Below, piece after piece: positions 1-6,445 of a stretch of 13,546 nt of DNA. Location: NCBI GenBank assembly GCA_011045925.1, contig DSBS01000097.1:1-13546 (forward strand), in the 5' to 3' direction. Positions within the stretch are counted from its first letter, which is position 1. The number at the start of each line of letters is the position of its first letter. The position numbers were made by a program, and so were the translations under genes. Source of the DNA: Candidatus Woesearchaeota archaeon. Lineage in GTDB: Archaea > Nanobdellota > Nanobdellia > Woesearchaeales > JASKKU01. Under the pieces are notes generated by a model. That model was not told where the DNA came from. It was given only the letters and a program-made list of their open reading frames with translations, and did no database searches.

Positions 1-167
1 AAGCAGAAGATACTGGAGAATTGGATGAAGCAGAAGAAGCTGAAAAAGCCTTAGAAGCAGAAGAGACAGAAGAACCGGATGAAGCAGAAGATACTGAAGA
101 ATTAGATGACGAAGGTGTGGAAGAAACCCCTGCTGAAGAGCCAGAGACAGAAGAAGGACAAGAGTAA
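1..167 (+). CDS. C-terminal acidic tail of a truncated protein
   Basis: Only the last 54 codons lie in the window; the gene begins to the left. The visible residues are almost entirely Glu, Asp, Ala, Thr and Pro, ending with a TAA stop. The tail is two 27-residue units in tandem, each starting AEDT-x-ELD, with about 14 of 27 positions identical; the DNA repeats as well (near-identical blocks at 3-28 and 84-109). No domain can be recognised, so the function is unknown. Similar Glu-rich tails occur in two proteins encoded further right (1881-2621 and 2682-3953), so this may be another secreted or membrane-anchored protein, but that is a guess from composition. It converges with the thioredoxin gene to its right. 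Confidence 0.7.
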   Translation, partial: AEDTGELDEAEEAEKALEAEETEEPDEAEDTEELDDEGVEETPAEEPETEEGQE

Positions 168-213
168 GTTAATTTGCCTTGGCTTTGGAAGTCATGAGCT
201 TATTGAGCCAGGC

Positions 214-228
214 TTAAGCATTGCTTAA
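214..228. repeat. 15-nt perfect palindrome in convergent gap
   Basis: TTAAGCA-T-TGCTTAA is a perfect inverted repeat with a single central base, between two convergent genes. As RNA it could form a 6-bp stem with a 3-nt loop, but no T-run follows directly. It may be a weak terminator hairpin, a protein-binding site, or chance. The rest of the 168-361 gap is AT-rich and holds no open reading frame I would support. Confidence 0.35.
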
Positions 229-339
229 TGGTTGAATTCCTTAACGATTATCCCAGATAAAACTGAATTGACTTTAATCATCGCCTTCTATTTTAATCTA
301 TTATTCTTACTAAACTGCCCCTAGCTGTAAATAACTGAA

Positions 340-361
340 GAAACATAAAAAATAAAAAAAA
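340..361 (-). terminator. poly-T terminator after thioredoxin gene
   Basis: Read on the - strand, the bases right after the TAA stop form two T-runs (about 8 and 6 T's separated by one A). Archaeal RNA polymerase stops at such T-runs without needing a hairpin. The position fits the end of the two-gene unit 2621-362. Confidence 0.6.
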
Positions 362-1888
362 TTATCCTGCAATGCAGGCATCTACCCATGCCCTGAGCGC
401 ATCCATATCCAGGTTCTGGCTCATGTCAGCAAAGGCCCCTGGCCTTATATCAGCTGTTTTTGGGCATATAAACTGCGGAACCCCGGTTCCCATGTAATCC
501 CTGAAGCATTCAACAATCGCAGCCTCTTCAGCAATTCCGGCATTCACAGACTCAATCAGGTAGCCTTCTTCCTTAAGCTGCTCAACACCAGGCTTCATAA
601 GAGTGCACCAGGGGCACCCGTCGGAATAGTAGAATATTACAGTTTCTGGAGCCAGCCCCTGCTCAGCAGCACATTCCGAAAATAAATCAGGGTTGCAAAC
701 AAGGGTGTCAGCACAGTCCGGGTCTTCGCAGTCAATTAAGCCGTTGCCGGTGTCATCGATGCCATTGTCGCAAATCTCTTTTCTGGGGTCAAAATCAGCC
801 CCAATTAAAAGCATATAATAATCTCCAGCCTCAACAAGGAAAGGCCCAACATCAGATATGCCTTCAGAGTCAAAAATGCTGTCTTCAAAGAAAACTGCCG
901 GAAGGAATTCTGCACCAGTTTTCTCATAAAGCTCCTTTCCTTCATCAGTCATATAATCAACATAGCTGATGCTGTTCTTAGGAAATACCTGCTTAAGCTG
1001 GGCAATAAGTACAGTAATATCGCAGTCAGCGCCACATCTCTCATCATTAAGCGCAATCATTCTTACTTCAGGCTCTTCTGTAATATTATCGCAAGCATCG
1101 TGGCTAAGTTCAAATTCACTGCAGAGGCTTCTTACCATTGAGTCAGCAGTCCTCTGCCCAGTATACCTTTCATTATTAATGAAAATGGTTGGCGAGCCAG
1201 TCACGCCAAGCCTTTGGGTAACCTCAAAGTTGTCTTTCACTATCTCAAGCCCTCTTTCTGCCTGGCACCTCTTTATTGCAGCCACATCAAGGCCAAGGTC
1301 TTGAGCAACAGGCTCCCAGCAGGTGTCAGCATTCCTTGCATTGCACCTTGTGTTCATCTCAAGCGCAAACCTGAACCATTCATCAGGCCCAAAGTCAAGA
1401 TAAACACACTCCTCCCTGATTCCTTGATTAAGGTCCTGAATTCCAAACATAGAGCAGTAAGTTTCCTTCTCATTATCCTCAATGCAGTAGTCAGGCCCCA
1501 TCCTGTCCTCTGACAGGCTTCCATAGTAAATATACCTCGGGATTATCTCAACAGCATCTCCAACCTGCTTATGCACTTCGTATAGCATTTCCTCAGCCGT
1601 GTTTCCATAGCCGCAGTAGCTCATTAAAAAAACCTCAATTGAAGCCTGCTTCTCAGCAGCAGGCAGAGGCTGCTCCCTTTCTTTAGGCTGCCAGCCCCCT
1701 GGGCTGTAAAACAGCAGAAAGATGATTATAGCAAACTCAGCTATAGCAATAATAGCCCAGAAGTTAGGCTTCATTGATTTCTTTGCAACATTCTTTCTTC
1801 CTTTCCCAGAAACATGTGCCTGGCTTTTTGCTTCTTCCCCAGCATCCTGGCTTTTATCATTATGTTCCTTTCTCTTTGGCTTACTCAT
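362..1888 (-). CDS. Membrane-anchored triple thioredoxin-fold protein (DsbA-like)
   Basis: 508 residues from the ATG at 1888, chosen over an in-frame TTG at 1897 because GAGGT lies 8 nt before the ATG. Order: a basic cytoplasmic tail of about 40 residues; one membrane segment (about 43-61); then three thioredoxin-like domains outside. Domain 1 resembles DsbA, but its active site is CGYG (92-95), lacking the second cysteine; TGSPT (cis-Pro 233) is present. Domain 2 has a CGADC motif (285-289, one residue too long) and LPAVFF (cis-Pro 330). A Cys/Asp/Asn-rich segment (373-398) follows, like the short calcium-type loops seen in surface proteins. Domain 3 has a canonical CPWC (425-428) and GVPQF (cis-Pro 471). 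About twenty cysteines lie outside the membrane, suggesting a disulfide-rich ectodomain. Likely role: forming, breaking or isomerising disulfides in exported proteins. The start overlaps the upstream gene by 8 nt, so the two are probably translationally coupled. The fold assignment is firm, the exact reaction is not. Confidence 0.85.
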   Translation of the reverse strand: MSKPKRKEHNDKSQDAGEEAKSQAHVSGKGRKNVAKKSMKPNFWAIIAIAEFAIIIFLLFYSPGGWQPKEREQPLPAAEKQASIEVFLMSYCGYGNTAEEMLYEVHKQVGDAVEIIPRYIYYGSLSEDRMGPDYCIEDNEKETYCSMFGIQDLNQGIREECVYLDFGPDEWFRFALEMNTRCNARNADTCWEPVAQDLGLDVAAIKRCQAERGLEIVKDNFEVTQRLGVTGSPTIFINNERYTGQRTADSMVRSLCSEFELSHDACDNITEEPEVRMIALNDERCGADCDITVLIAQLKQVFPKNSISYVDYMTDEGKELYEKTGAEFLPAVFFEDSIFDSEGISDVGPFLVEAGDYYMLLIGADFDPRKEICDNGIDDTGNGLIDCEDPDCADTLVCNPDLFSECAAEQGLAPETVIFYYSDGCPWCTLMKPGVEQLKEEGYLIESVNAGIAEEAAIVECFRDYMGTGVPQFICPKTADIRPGAFADMSQNLDMDALRAWVDACIAG

Positions 1889-2621
1889 CGTTTCCAACCT
1901 CTATTACTATATTCTCAAGAATAATGTTTGAGTCTTCTTCTTCTGGCTCATCGCCCTCGCCAGTAACAGTGCTCTCTTCATCCTCGTGCTCTTCGGGTGT
2001 TTCTTCTTCAGCTTGCTCATGAGGTACTTCTTCGCTTTCTTCTGTTTCACCTTCTTCTTTAAGCTCTGCTTCTCTCACAACCACAAGCACAGTTCTCTCA
2101 ATAAGCGTTTCATTAGTTGTCATAACAACATTAACATCGTAGCTGCCAGCATCTCCTCTCTCAGTCAGCCAGAAGCCCTCTTCACTAAGGGGCTCGCTGA
2201 ACCAGATTGTTTCATAGTCAATAAACCTGTCAATAAGGGAGATTTCCTCTCCTTCAGATACATTCACAGTAAAGATGTACTCGGGCTCTACAGGCTCTTC
2301 ATGGTATTCAATCGGTTCTTCCTCAGCATACTCTTCAGAATGCTCAGGCTCATCAACAGGCGGCATATGCTCTTCTTTAGGGCTTATTCTGCCTGGGTTG
2401 TAAGCAAGCAGCACTACTATTATTATAACCTCAATCAAAGCAACATAAGCCCAGAAATTAAGACCGCTCATGCCCTCGGCAACATGCTTTCTTCCCTTTT
2501 TTTGGGCAGGCTGAGCCTTTTTCCTGGCTTCATCATGCTTTTCATCTTTGTGATGCCCTTTATCATGCTCTTTAATCTCAACATCAATAGGAGATTTCTC
2601 CGTTTCTTTTGGTTTAGCCAT
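1881..2621 (-). CDS. Membrane-anchored acidic protein with one beta-sandwich-like domain
   Basis: 246 residues from the ATG at 2621; an in-frame TTG at 2630 is less likely. Order: a charged, Lys/His/Glu-rich cytoplasmic tail (1-55), one membrane segment (about 56-75), an acidic linker, a beta-rich domain (about 115-183) and a Glu-rich tail. The domain has SEGE, FSEPL, a GDAGSYDVNV strand and a final VLVVV strand, a pattern I associate with cadherin/Ig-like modules of archaeal surface proteins; the usual Asp-rich loop is degenerate here. No enzyme motif is visible. Residues 41-77 match residues 28-64 of the thioredoxin protein it overlaps (19 of 37 identical, spanning the membrane segment), so the two anchors are paralogous. 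It is probably an envelope adaptor or binding partner of the thioredoxin protein; that function is inferred only from linkage and the shared anchor. Confidence 0.75.
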   Translation of the reverse strand: MAKPKETEKSPIDVEIKEHDKGHHKDEKHDEARKKAQPAQKKGRKHVAEGMSGLNFWAYVALIEVIIIVVLLAYNPGRISPKEEHMPPVDEPEHSEEYAEEEPIEYHEEPVEPEYIFTVNVSEGEEISLIDRFIDYETIWFSEPLSEEGFWLTERGDAGSYDVNVVMTTNETLIERTVLVVVREAELKEEGETEESEEVPHEQAEEETPEEHEDEESTVTGEGDEPEEEDSNIILENIVIEVGNDE

Positions 2622-2645
2622 TTTTTTCAACCATGCCTGTTTTTT

Positions 2646-2657
2646 GGGTATAAACCC
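2646..2657 (-). promoter_or_regulatory. TATA-like box for the 2621-362 operon
   Basis: The - strand reads GGGTTTATACCC, centred about 30 nt before the ATG at 2621, the usual distance for an archaeal leaderless or short-leader promoter. The flanking GGGT/ACCC arms are complementary, so a regulator-binding site is also possible. Confidence 0.5.
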
Positions 2658-2659
2658 AT

Positions 2660-2692
2660 AAAAAAATCAAAAAAAGAGCATTTAAAGCTCTT
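2660..2692 (-). terminator. Hairpin plus T-run terminator after SurA-like gene
   Basis: On the - strand AAGAGC, a 7-nt loop and GCTCTT form a 6-bp stem that can be extended outwards by A-T and G-T pairs. It runs directly into TTTTTGATTTTTTT. The hairpin overlaps the last codons and the stop. It looks like a bacterial-style intrinsic terminator and separates this gene from the two-gene unit downstream. Confidence 0.6.
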
Positions 2693-3953
2693 CTTCATCA
2701 TTCTGTTCCTTATCATCTTCGCTTTCTTCTTCTATCTCTTCTTCGTTTTCTTCAATAAAGAAGTCTTTTGAGTCCATGAATGAAAGCATGTCTCCTTCTT
2801 CGTCAATTATTACTGCACGAATCTTGTGTCTTCCAGGCTGCAGCTTATGCCATTCCTCTCCGCCTGGCCACTCTTCTCCTTCTACAAGGGTTATTGAGAA
2901 AGTCCCATTAATTACATCAAGCATAAACGCTTTGTGGCCAAACGATTCCCCATCATACTCAATCTCATCTACCCAGCGAAGTGCGCCAACTGAAACTTCT
3001 TCAACATTTGCTGTTGCTTTGCCTTCTATCGTTAGTGTTTTTGCTTCAGGGTCAGCATAAGCGCTTACTTCAATAAGCTCCAGCTCTTGCTTGCCTGCTT
3101 CATCTTCTTCTTCGTGCTCTTCAGTTATTTCCTCATCAGGCTGCTGCTCTTCTTCTGCCATCTCTTCATCATCAACAATAACCAGCTCAATGTCTTCTGG
3201 CAAGATAATTGATGGGTCAGTGTCAGCCTCTGCCGGCATTTCATCAAAAACAAGCTCTCTCATAATCTCTGAGCCAGATTCAAAGTCGTAATGTATAAAT
3301 ATCTCAGCCTCAAAAAGAGACTCTGCCAGGACACGCTGAAATGTGCTTTCTTTCTTCATGTCTTTCAGAAAAACCCTGACTTCAGAAAGCGTTTCGTTAT
3401 CTATCTCGAACCCTTCTTCATCTGATAAGTAAAGCGCAATAAACTCATTCACTTCTTCTTCCTCGAGCTCAATGAAAGGAAAATAGAACTCCTCGAAAAG
3501 CCTGGATATAAGAAGCTGGTTTTTCAGTGACCTTTTGAGTATTTCCTCAGTCAGGTTTGTTTCCCTGAGAATCTCATTAAATTGGTCCTCTCCACCAAAA
3601 AAGAGCTTGTACTGGCTCATTAGCTCGTCAATTTCCCATTGCTCAATGTCAACCCCCATGCCCTTTGCTTTGGAGACCAGGACTGTCTGGTTTATGAGCT
3701 GGAGCAGCACCTCGTTTTTAGTGATTCCTTCCTCAGGAGAAAGCGTTGCATAGATTGTTTCAACATCAGTGAGGGTGATTCTCTCCCCATTTACAGTTGC
3801 AACCACTATCTCTGTTGTTCTTTCTTCCTCAACTGCAGACTGGCTGCGGAAAAGTCCTTCAAAGGCATTAAACTTAACCTGAAGAATTACGATAATAGCA
3901 ACAAAAAGCACAAGCGATACCAGCTTGTAGTTTAAACGTTTTTTTTTGGCCAT
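2682..3953 (-). CDS. Membrane-anchored SurA-N-like chaperone candidate
   Basis: 423 residues with an ATG start. A short basic N-terminus (MAKKKRLN) precedes one hydrophobic segment (about 8-27), either an anchor or an uncleaved signal. Residues about 49-222 resemble the N-terminal domain of SurA/PpiC/trigger-factor-type chaperones: a VATVNGERIT opening, LLQLINQTVLVSKAKGMGV, then long amphipathic helices with QFNEILRETNLTEEILKRSL. No parvulin isomerase domain is seen, so any role would be holding or folding exported chains rather than proline isomerisation. An acidic linker (about 237-290), a beta-rich domain (291-400) with LQPGRHKIRAVIID typical of Ig-like modules, and an acidic tail follow. 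It has its own TATA box and terminator, so it is probably transcribed alone. The chaperone assignment rests on remembered sequence pattern and is moderate. Confidence 0.75.
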   Translation of the reverse strand: MAKKKRLNYKLVSLVLFVAIIVILQVKFNAFEGLFRSQSAVEEERTTEIVVATVNGERITLTDVETIYATLSPEEGITKNEVLLQLINQTVLVSKAKGMGVDIEQWEIDELMSQYKLFFGGEDQFNEILRETNLTEEILKRSLKNQLLISRLFEEFYFPFIELEEEEVNEFIALYLSDEEGFEIDNETLSEVRVFLKDMKKESTFQRVLAESLFEAEIFIHYDFESGSEIMRELVFDEMPAEADTDPSIILPEDIELVIVDDEEMAEEEQQPDEEITEEHEEEDEAGKQELELIEVSAYADPEAKTLTIEGKATANVEEVSVGALRWVDEIEYDGESFGHKAFMLDVINGTFSITLVEGEEWPGGEEWHKLQPGRHKIRAVIIDEEGDMLSFMDSKDFFIEENEEEIEEESEDDKEQNDEEEL

Positions 3954-3983
3954 AAATATCCCTTATTTTTATTAAAAAATCTT

Positions 3984-3996
3984 GGTATATAAAAAG
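3984..3996 (-). promoter_or_regulatory. TATA box for SurA-like gene
   Basis: The - strand reads CTTTTTATATACC, about 37 nt before the ATG at 3953, in the 90-nt gap after the transglutaminase-like gene. Transcription would start some 10 nt before the ATG. An AGGGA just before the start could serve as a weak ribosome-binding site. Confidence 0.6.
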
Positions 3997-4043
3997 TTTA
4001 TGATTTTTTTACAATTTCAGAGAGGTGAAAAATCATCTATAGA

Positions 4044-4751
4044 TTATCCAAGGTAAGCCCAATCCCCCAGGTTTGAAGGAGACAACTCGCCAAACCTGCA
4101 CCAGCTGCATGTCGGGTCGAGAGGAATGTAACCGTCATTTCCGATATACCTTCTTGGGGCATCTGGAATTCTTACCTGAATAAAAATATGGTTCTTAATA
4201 ATAACATACCTTGACCTTAGCCCAATATTGTTGTACATCGACGCCAGAAGGACGGCAAAACCATCGCAGTCAGCAGAGCCAGCCTTAAGAGTTTCATGCG
4301 GGCTTTCTATGTATTCTGTTTTGTGGGGGTCAGATATGTACTGTATATTGTCTCGGGTGAAGTAGTAAAGTGCCTTGGCGTAGCACAGGGTATCTGGCTC
4401 AGGGCACGACCTTGATGCAACATAGCTTGCGATTGTTTTAATCTCAGGAAAAGTAGTGCTTTTGTAGTAAAGTAGCTTCTCTGTAGGGCTTCCAGAAACG
4501 GAGTAAGCTTCAAACCCTAAAAACCCATCTTCCCTTAGCTCATCAAGTGTTGGAATTTCCTGAGGCTGAATCTGTCTTGGAATGGCTGTGAGAGGAACTA
4601 CAAAGAAGATAAGCACCGCAATAAGCAAGATGCTTAGAATCATTTTAAGGAAAAACCTGTCTGTAGGCTCTTCCTCTGTCAGGCCAGAGTCAGATTCGAT
4701 TTCCGCAGCATGGCTGATAATCAGCCTATCATTCTTTTCAGATATCAACAT
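4044..4751 (-). CDS. Membrane-anchored transglutaminase-like cysteine peptidase candidate
   Basis: 235 residues. A cytoplasmic tail of about 35 residues and one membrane segment (about 36-55) precede an outward-facing transglutaminase-core domain. The papain-like triad is recognisable: Cys162 in GSADCDGFAVLLASM, His188 in KNHIFIQV and Asp212 in YIPLDPTC. The preceding helices (CYAKALYYFTRDNIQYISD) are also typical. Archaeal and bacterial members of this superfamily are usually thought to be peptidases or to act on surface polymers rather than true transglutaminases; no substrate can be read from the sequence. Other cysteines (116, 123, 215, 218) could form disulfides, which fits the thiol enzymes nearby. 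Its ATG lies inside the 3' end of archease (14-nt overlap), with GAGGG only 3 nt before the ATG. It is probably co-transcribed with archease, though the two work in different compartments. Confidence 0.85.
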   Translation of the reverse strand: MLISEKNDRLIISHAAEIESDSGLTEEEPTDRFFLKMILSILLIAVLIFFVVPLTAIPRQIQPQEIPTLDELREDGFLGFEAYSVSGSPTEKLLYYKSTTFPEIKTIASYVASRSCPEPDTLCYAKALYYFTRDNIQYISDPHKTEYIESPHETLKAGSADCDGFAVLLASMYNNIGLRSRYVIIKNHIFIQVRIPDAPRRYIGNDGYIPLDPTCSWCRFGELSPSNLGDWAYLG

Positions 4752-5160
4752 AGGCCCTCAGCAAGTATTTCTCATTTTCCTTTGTAAGCTTGAATTGGTG
4801 CAGGGTAACCGCTTTCACCATAGCCCCTGACTTTTCCCGGCTTCTCTCTTCACCATAACAGTTGCATTTCAGTATGAGCAATCCTTCTTTTTCATCAATC
4901 GAGACATCAAAGCCAGAAAAGAACATATCATTAATATCAGACTCGGCAACCAGCCTTGAAAGAAAGTCGAAAAGCAGCATCTCAGGCTCATTGCCATTAA
5001 CCTCAACAACTGCCTTTTTATTTTTGCTTACTTTTGAAATGTCACAGATTATAGAAAACAGCGCTTTGGCAGAGGCTTCTGCAATCTCTTTAAGGTTTTT
5101 TCCCTCTGCCTCAAATCCCATGTCAGAAGTAATCCCGTCAATTATATGAAAAACAGCCAT
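4738..5160 (-). CDS. Archease, RtcB tRNA-ligase cofactor
   Basis: 140 residues, the normal archease length. Archease speeds guanylylation and turnover of the RNA ligase RtcB, which joins tRNA halves after intron removal and repairs RNA. Conserved parts: the N-terminal TSDMGFEAEG (Asp13, a metal-binding position), FDFLSRLVAESDI, CYGEE, VKAVTLHQFKL (Lys116) and the C-terminal YVDI with Asp139, the second metal-binding residue. The family's usual HTAD reads ITSD here, so the His is replaced by Ile10; I believe some archaeal members vary at this site. No rtcB gene lies in the window. The promoter sits in the 37-nt gap after the winged-helix gene. The downstream transglutaminase-like gene overlaps its end. 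Confidence 0.9.
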   Translation of the reverse strand: MAVFHIIDGITSDMGFEAEGKNLKEIAEASAKALFSIICDISKVSKNKKAVVEVNGNEPEMLLFDFLSRLVAESDINDMFFSGFDVSIDEKEGLLILKCNCYGEERSREKSGAMVKAVTLHQFKLTKENEKYLLRAYVDI

Positions 5161-5188
5161 TTGCAGTATAAACCAGAAAACTCAGGCA

Positions 5189-5197
5189 CTTAAAAAC
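5189..5197 (-). promoter_or_regulatory. TATA-like box for archease
   Basis: The - strand reads GTTTTTAAG, centred about 33 nt before the archease ATG and abutting the stop codon of the upstream regulator gene. No Shine-Dalgarno site precedes the ATG (ACTGCAA), which fits a nearly leaderless message. Confidence 0.5.
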
Positions 5198-5818
5198 TTA
5201 ATTGTTTTTATCTTTACCCTGGGCAGGGTGCTTTCTTCTTAGCCTTAGCACAAAAAAGCCGGCCAGAAGGATTCCTGAGACACAGAGTGCGGCAACGATA
5301 AAGCCAGAGTGCGTTGCAAACCAGGTAAACTCAGCCCCAGCAGCTGCTACTGGCTCAAAAGCCATATCCATAGCCAAGGCGTTTTCTTCCATGATGCCTG
5401 CCTCAAGAATTTCCATTGTTTCAGGCATAGCGCTTCTTACAAGCATTTCTCCAGGCACGCCTCTCGAAAAAAGCCTTACAAGCAGTCCAGCAAGCCCGGC
5501 AATCGCAAAGAATATGCTTGTAAAAAGGAGAAAAACCGTGTTTGTCTCCCTCTTGCCAACAATCCTCTCCCCTTTTCTTGTCAGGGTGTAATACTTCCAC
5601 TTCCTGTCTGTTTCCTCCCTTTCAATTAGCGCCGCCTGAACAAGCGATTCAAGATGCTCCTTAATAGTCGAAGCAGCAAGCCCAAGCTCATCCGAGAGGT
5701 CAGTCAGGGTTTTTGGCTTGTCAGAGATAGCCCTGATTATGTTCAGCCTTGCATCTACGCTCAGGGCCTTGATTGTCTTGAAATCCACAACAACCTTTCT
5801 GTCTTCATCCATATTCAT
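5198..5818 (-). CDS. Membrane-bound winged-helix (ArsR-like) regulator
   Basis: 206 residues. Residues about 12-86 form a winged helix: LSVDARLNIIRAISDKPKTL, then LSDELGLAASTIKEHLESL as the recognition helix region, and WKYYTLTRKGERIV as the wing. This is the ArsR/MarR-like layout of archaeal regulators. Two membrane segments follow (about 94-116 and 171-192), separated by an Ala/Met/Glu-rich loop of about 55 residues. With the DNA-binding domain inside, the loop should face outwards, so the protein may sense an envelope signal and act at promoters from the membrane. No metal-binding cysteines are seen in the winged helix. The ATG at 5818 is used here; the ATG at 5812 fits the TATA spacing (30 nt) at least as well. 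Plausible targets are its own divergent promoter or the neighbouring envelope genes, which is inference. Confidence 0.85.
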   Translation of the reverse strand: MNMDEDRKVVVDFKTIKALSVDARLNIIRAISDKPKTLTDLSDELGLAASTIKEHLESLVQAALIEREETDRKWKYYTLTRKGERIVGKRETNTVFLLFTSIFFAIAGLAGLLVRLFSRGVPGEMLVRSAMPETMEILEAGIMEENALAMDMAFEPVAAAGAEFTWFATHSGFIVAALCVSGILLAGFFVLRLRRKHPAQGKDKNN

Positions 5819-5836
5819 CAGGCAAAAAGAAGCATG

Positions 5837-5849
5837 GTTTATAAAAGGT
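5837..5849 (-). promoter_or_regulatory. TATA box for membrane-bound regulator
   Basis: The - strand reads ACCTTTTATAAAC, centred 24 nt before the ATG at 5818 and 30 nt before the ATG at 5812. A leaderless transcript is expected. It stands back to back with the + strand promoter at about 5899-5910. Confidence 0.6.
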
Positions 5850-5898
5850 TCTGTTTTCTTAGGTTTGCTTCGCTGTATCCTATTTAAGTCATAACAAA

Positions 5899-5910
5899 AG
5901 ATTTTTAAAG
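5899..5910 (+). promoter_or_regulatory. TATA box for 136-residue protein gene
   Basis: AGATTTTTAAAG is centred 28 nt before the ATG at 5933, predicting a leaderless message. A second AT-rich box (TATTTAAG, about 5881-5888) lies further upstream. The out-of-frame ATG at 5926 is followed at once by TAG and is not the start. Confidence 0.6.
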
Positions 5911-5932
5911 TTTGTAACTACCCTTATGTAGT

Positions 5933-6343
5933 ATGGCAATCGCACAAGCAACCTTTTCCGAGGAGGCAAAGAGCTATTTATGCTATCTGCACTCAGCAAA
6001 AGACAAGATTCAGGAAATAATCACAGAAACTGATAGTGAAAGCTTTTCTCTTTTAAAGGCAGTTACAGCAAGCAGCACCTACAAAATCCTAATCCTGAGG
6101 AGCACAGGGCTTCTTAGAGAGCTTTCTTCACAGTATCTTCCAAAGTATATCATCCTGAGAGACTCTCTGGATTCCATTGATGAGGTTTGTGCTGCCTGGG
6201 ACACTCTTTCATCAAGCAGGGACCTGGTTCTTGTTTTTTTCTCAGGAGAAAACAGGTGGCTCCTGAAGCCTTACCTTCACAACCAGATCTTCGGCAGGCA
6301 TGAGCTTAAGCAGAAGCTGATTACAATAAGGAACAGTAGGTAA
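5933..6343 (+). CDS. Unrecognised 136-residue alpha/beta protein
   Basis: I do not recognise this protein. It has no signal or membrane segment, so it should be cytoplasmic. It opens with a helical stretch (residues about 8-45). Three hydrophobic strands follow: YKILILRS (50-57), KYIILRD (71-77) and DLVLVFFSGENRW (97-109), with helices between them. This suggests a small three-strand alpha/beta fold. The second and third strands end in RD and SGEN, which could line a pocket, but no known catalytic motif is visible. The C-terminus is basic (GRHELKQKL, RNSR), so nucleic-acid contact is possible. It has its own promoter, divergent from the membrane-bound regulator; the Lhr-type helicase lies about 100 nt downstream behind a separate TATA box. 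Reading-frame quality and the promoter support a real gene. Confidence 0.75.
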   Translation: MAIAQATFSEEAKSYLCYLHSAKDKIQEIITETDSESFSLLKAVTASSTYKILILRSTGLLRELSSQYLPKYIILRDSLDSIDEVCAAWDTLSSSRDLVLVFFSGENRWLLKPYLHNQIFGRHELKQKLITIRNSR

Positions 6344-6403
6344 ACTCAATGCCGCTTATTTCTGTATTCATTCTTTTATGCTTAATTCATTTATCTTTAA
6401 CAA

Positions 6404-6412
6404 GCTTTTTAA
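6404..6412 (+). promoter_or_regulatory. TATA-like box for the helicase
   Basis: GCTTTTTAA is centred about 38 nt before the ATG at 6446. It argues against the GTG at 6416, which would sit almost on the box and upstream of the expected transcript start. The rest of the 6344-6445 gap is T-rich and probably ends the preceding transcript. Confidence 0.5.
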
Positions 6413-6445
6413 GCAGTGCAAAATCCCGAATTCTGCCGGATTAGA

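Noticed and set aside
1986..2771. Long + strand open frame of 261 codons, rich in Phe and Leu
   Set aside because: It is antisense to the acidic - strand genes. GAA/GAG-rich coding DNA reads as TTC/CTC on the other strand, which rarely gives stops and yields false hydrophobic frames. It has no promoter, and the - strand frames contain real domains.
3091..3291. Ser-rich + strand open frame
   Set aside because: It is the complement of the Glu/Asp-rich linker of the SurA-like protein; low complexity and no start signals.
5819..5932. Possible small RNA or riboswitch in the divergent gap
   Set aside because: The gap is fully explained by two opposed promoters, and no stable stem-loops are apparent.
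6416..6445. Ten-residue N-terminal extension of the helicase from a GTG
   Set aside because: The GTG lies almost on the TATA-like box and upstream of the expected transcript start; the residues look unlike a helicase N-terminus.
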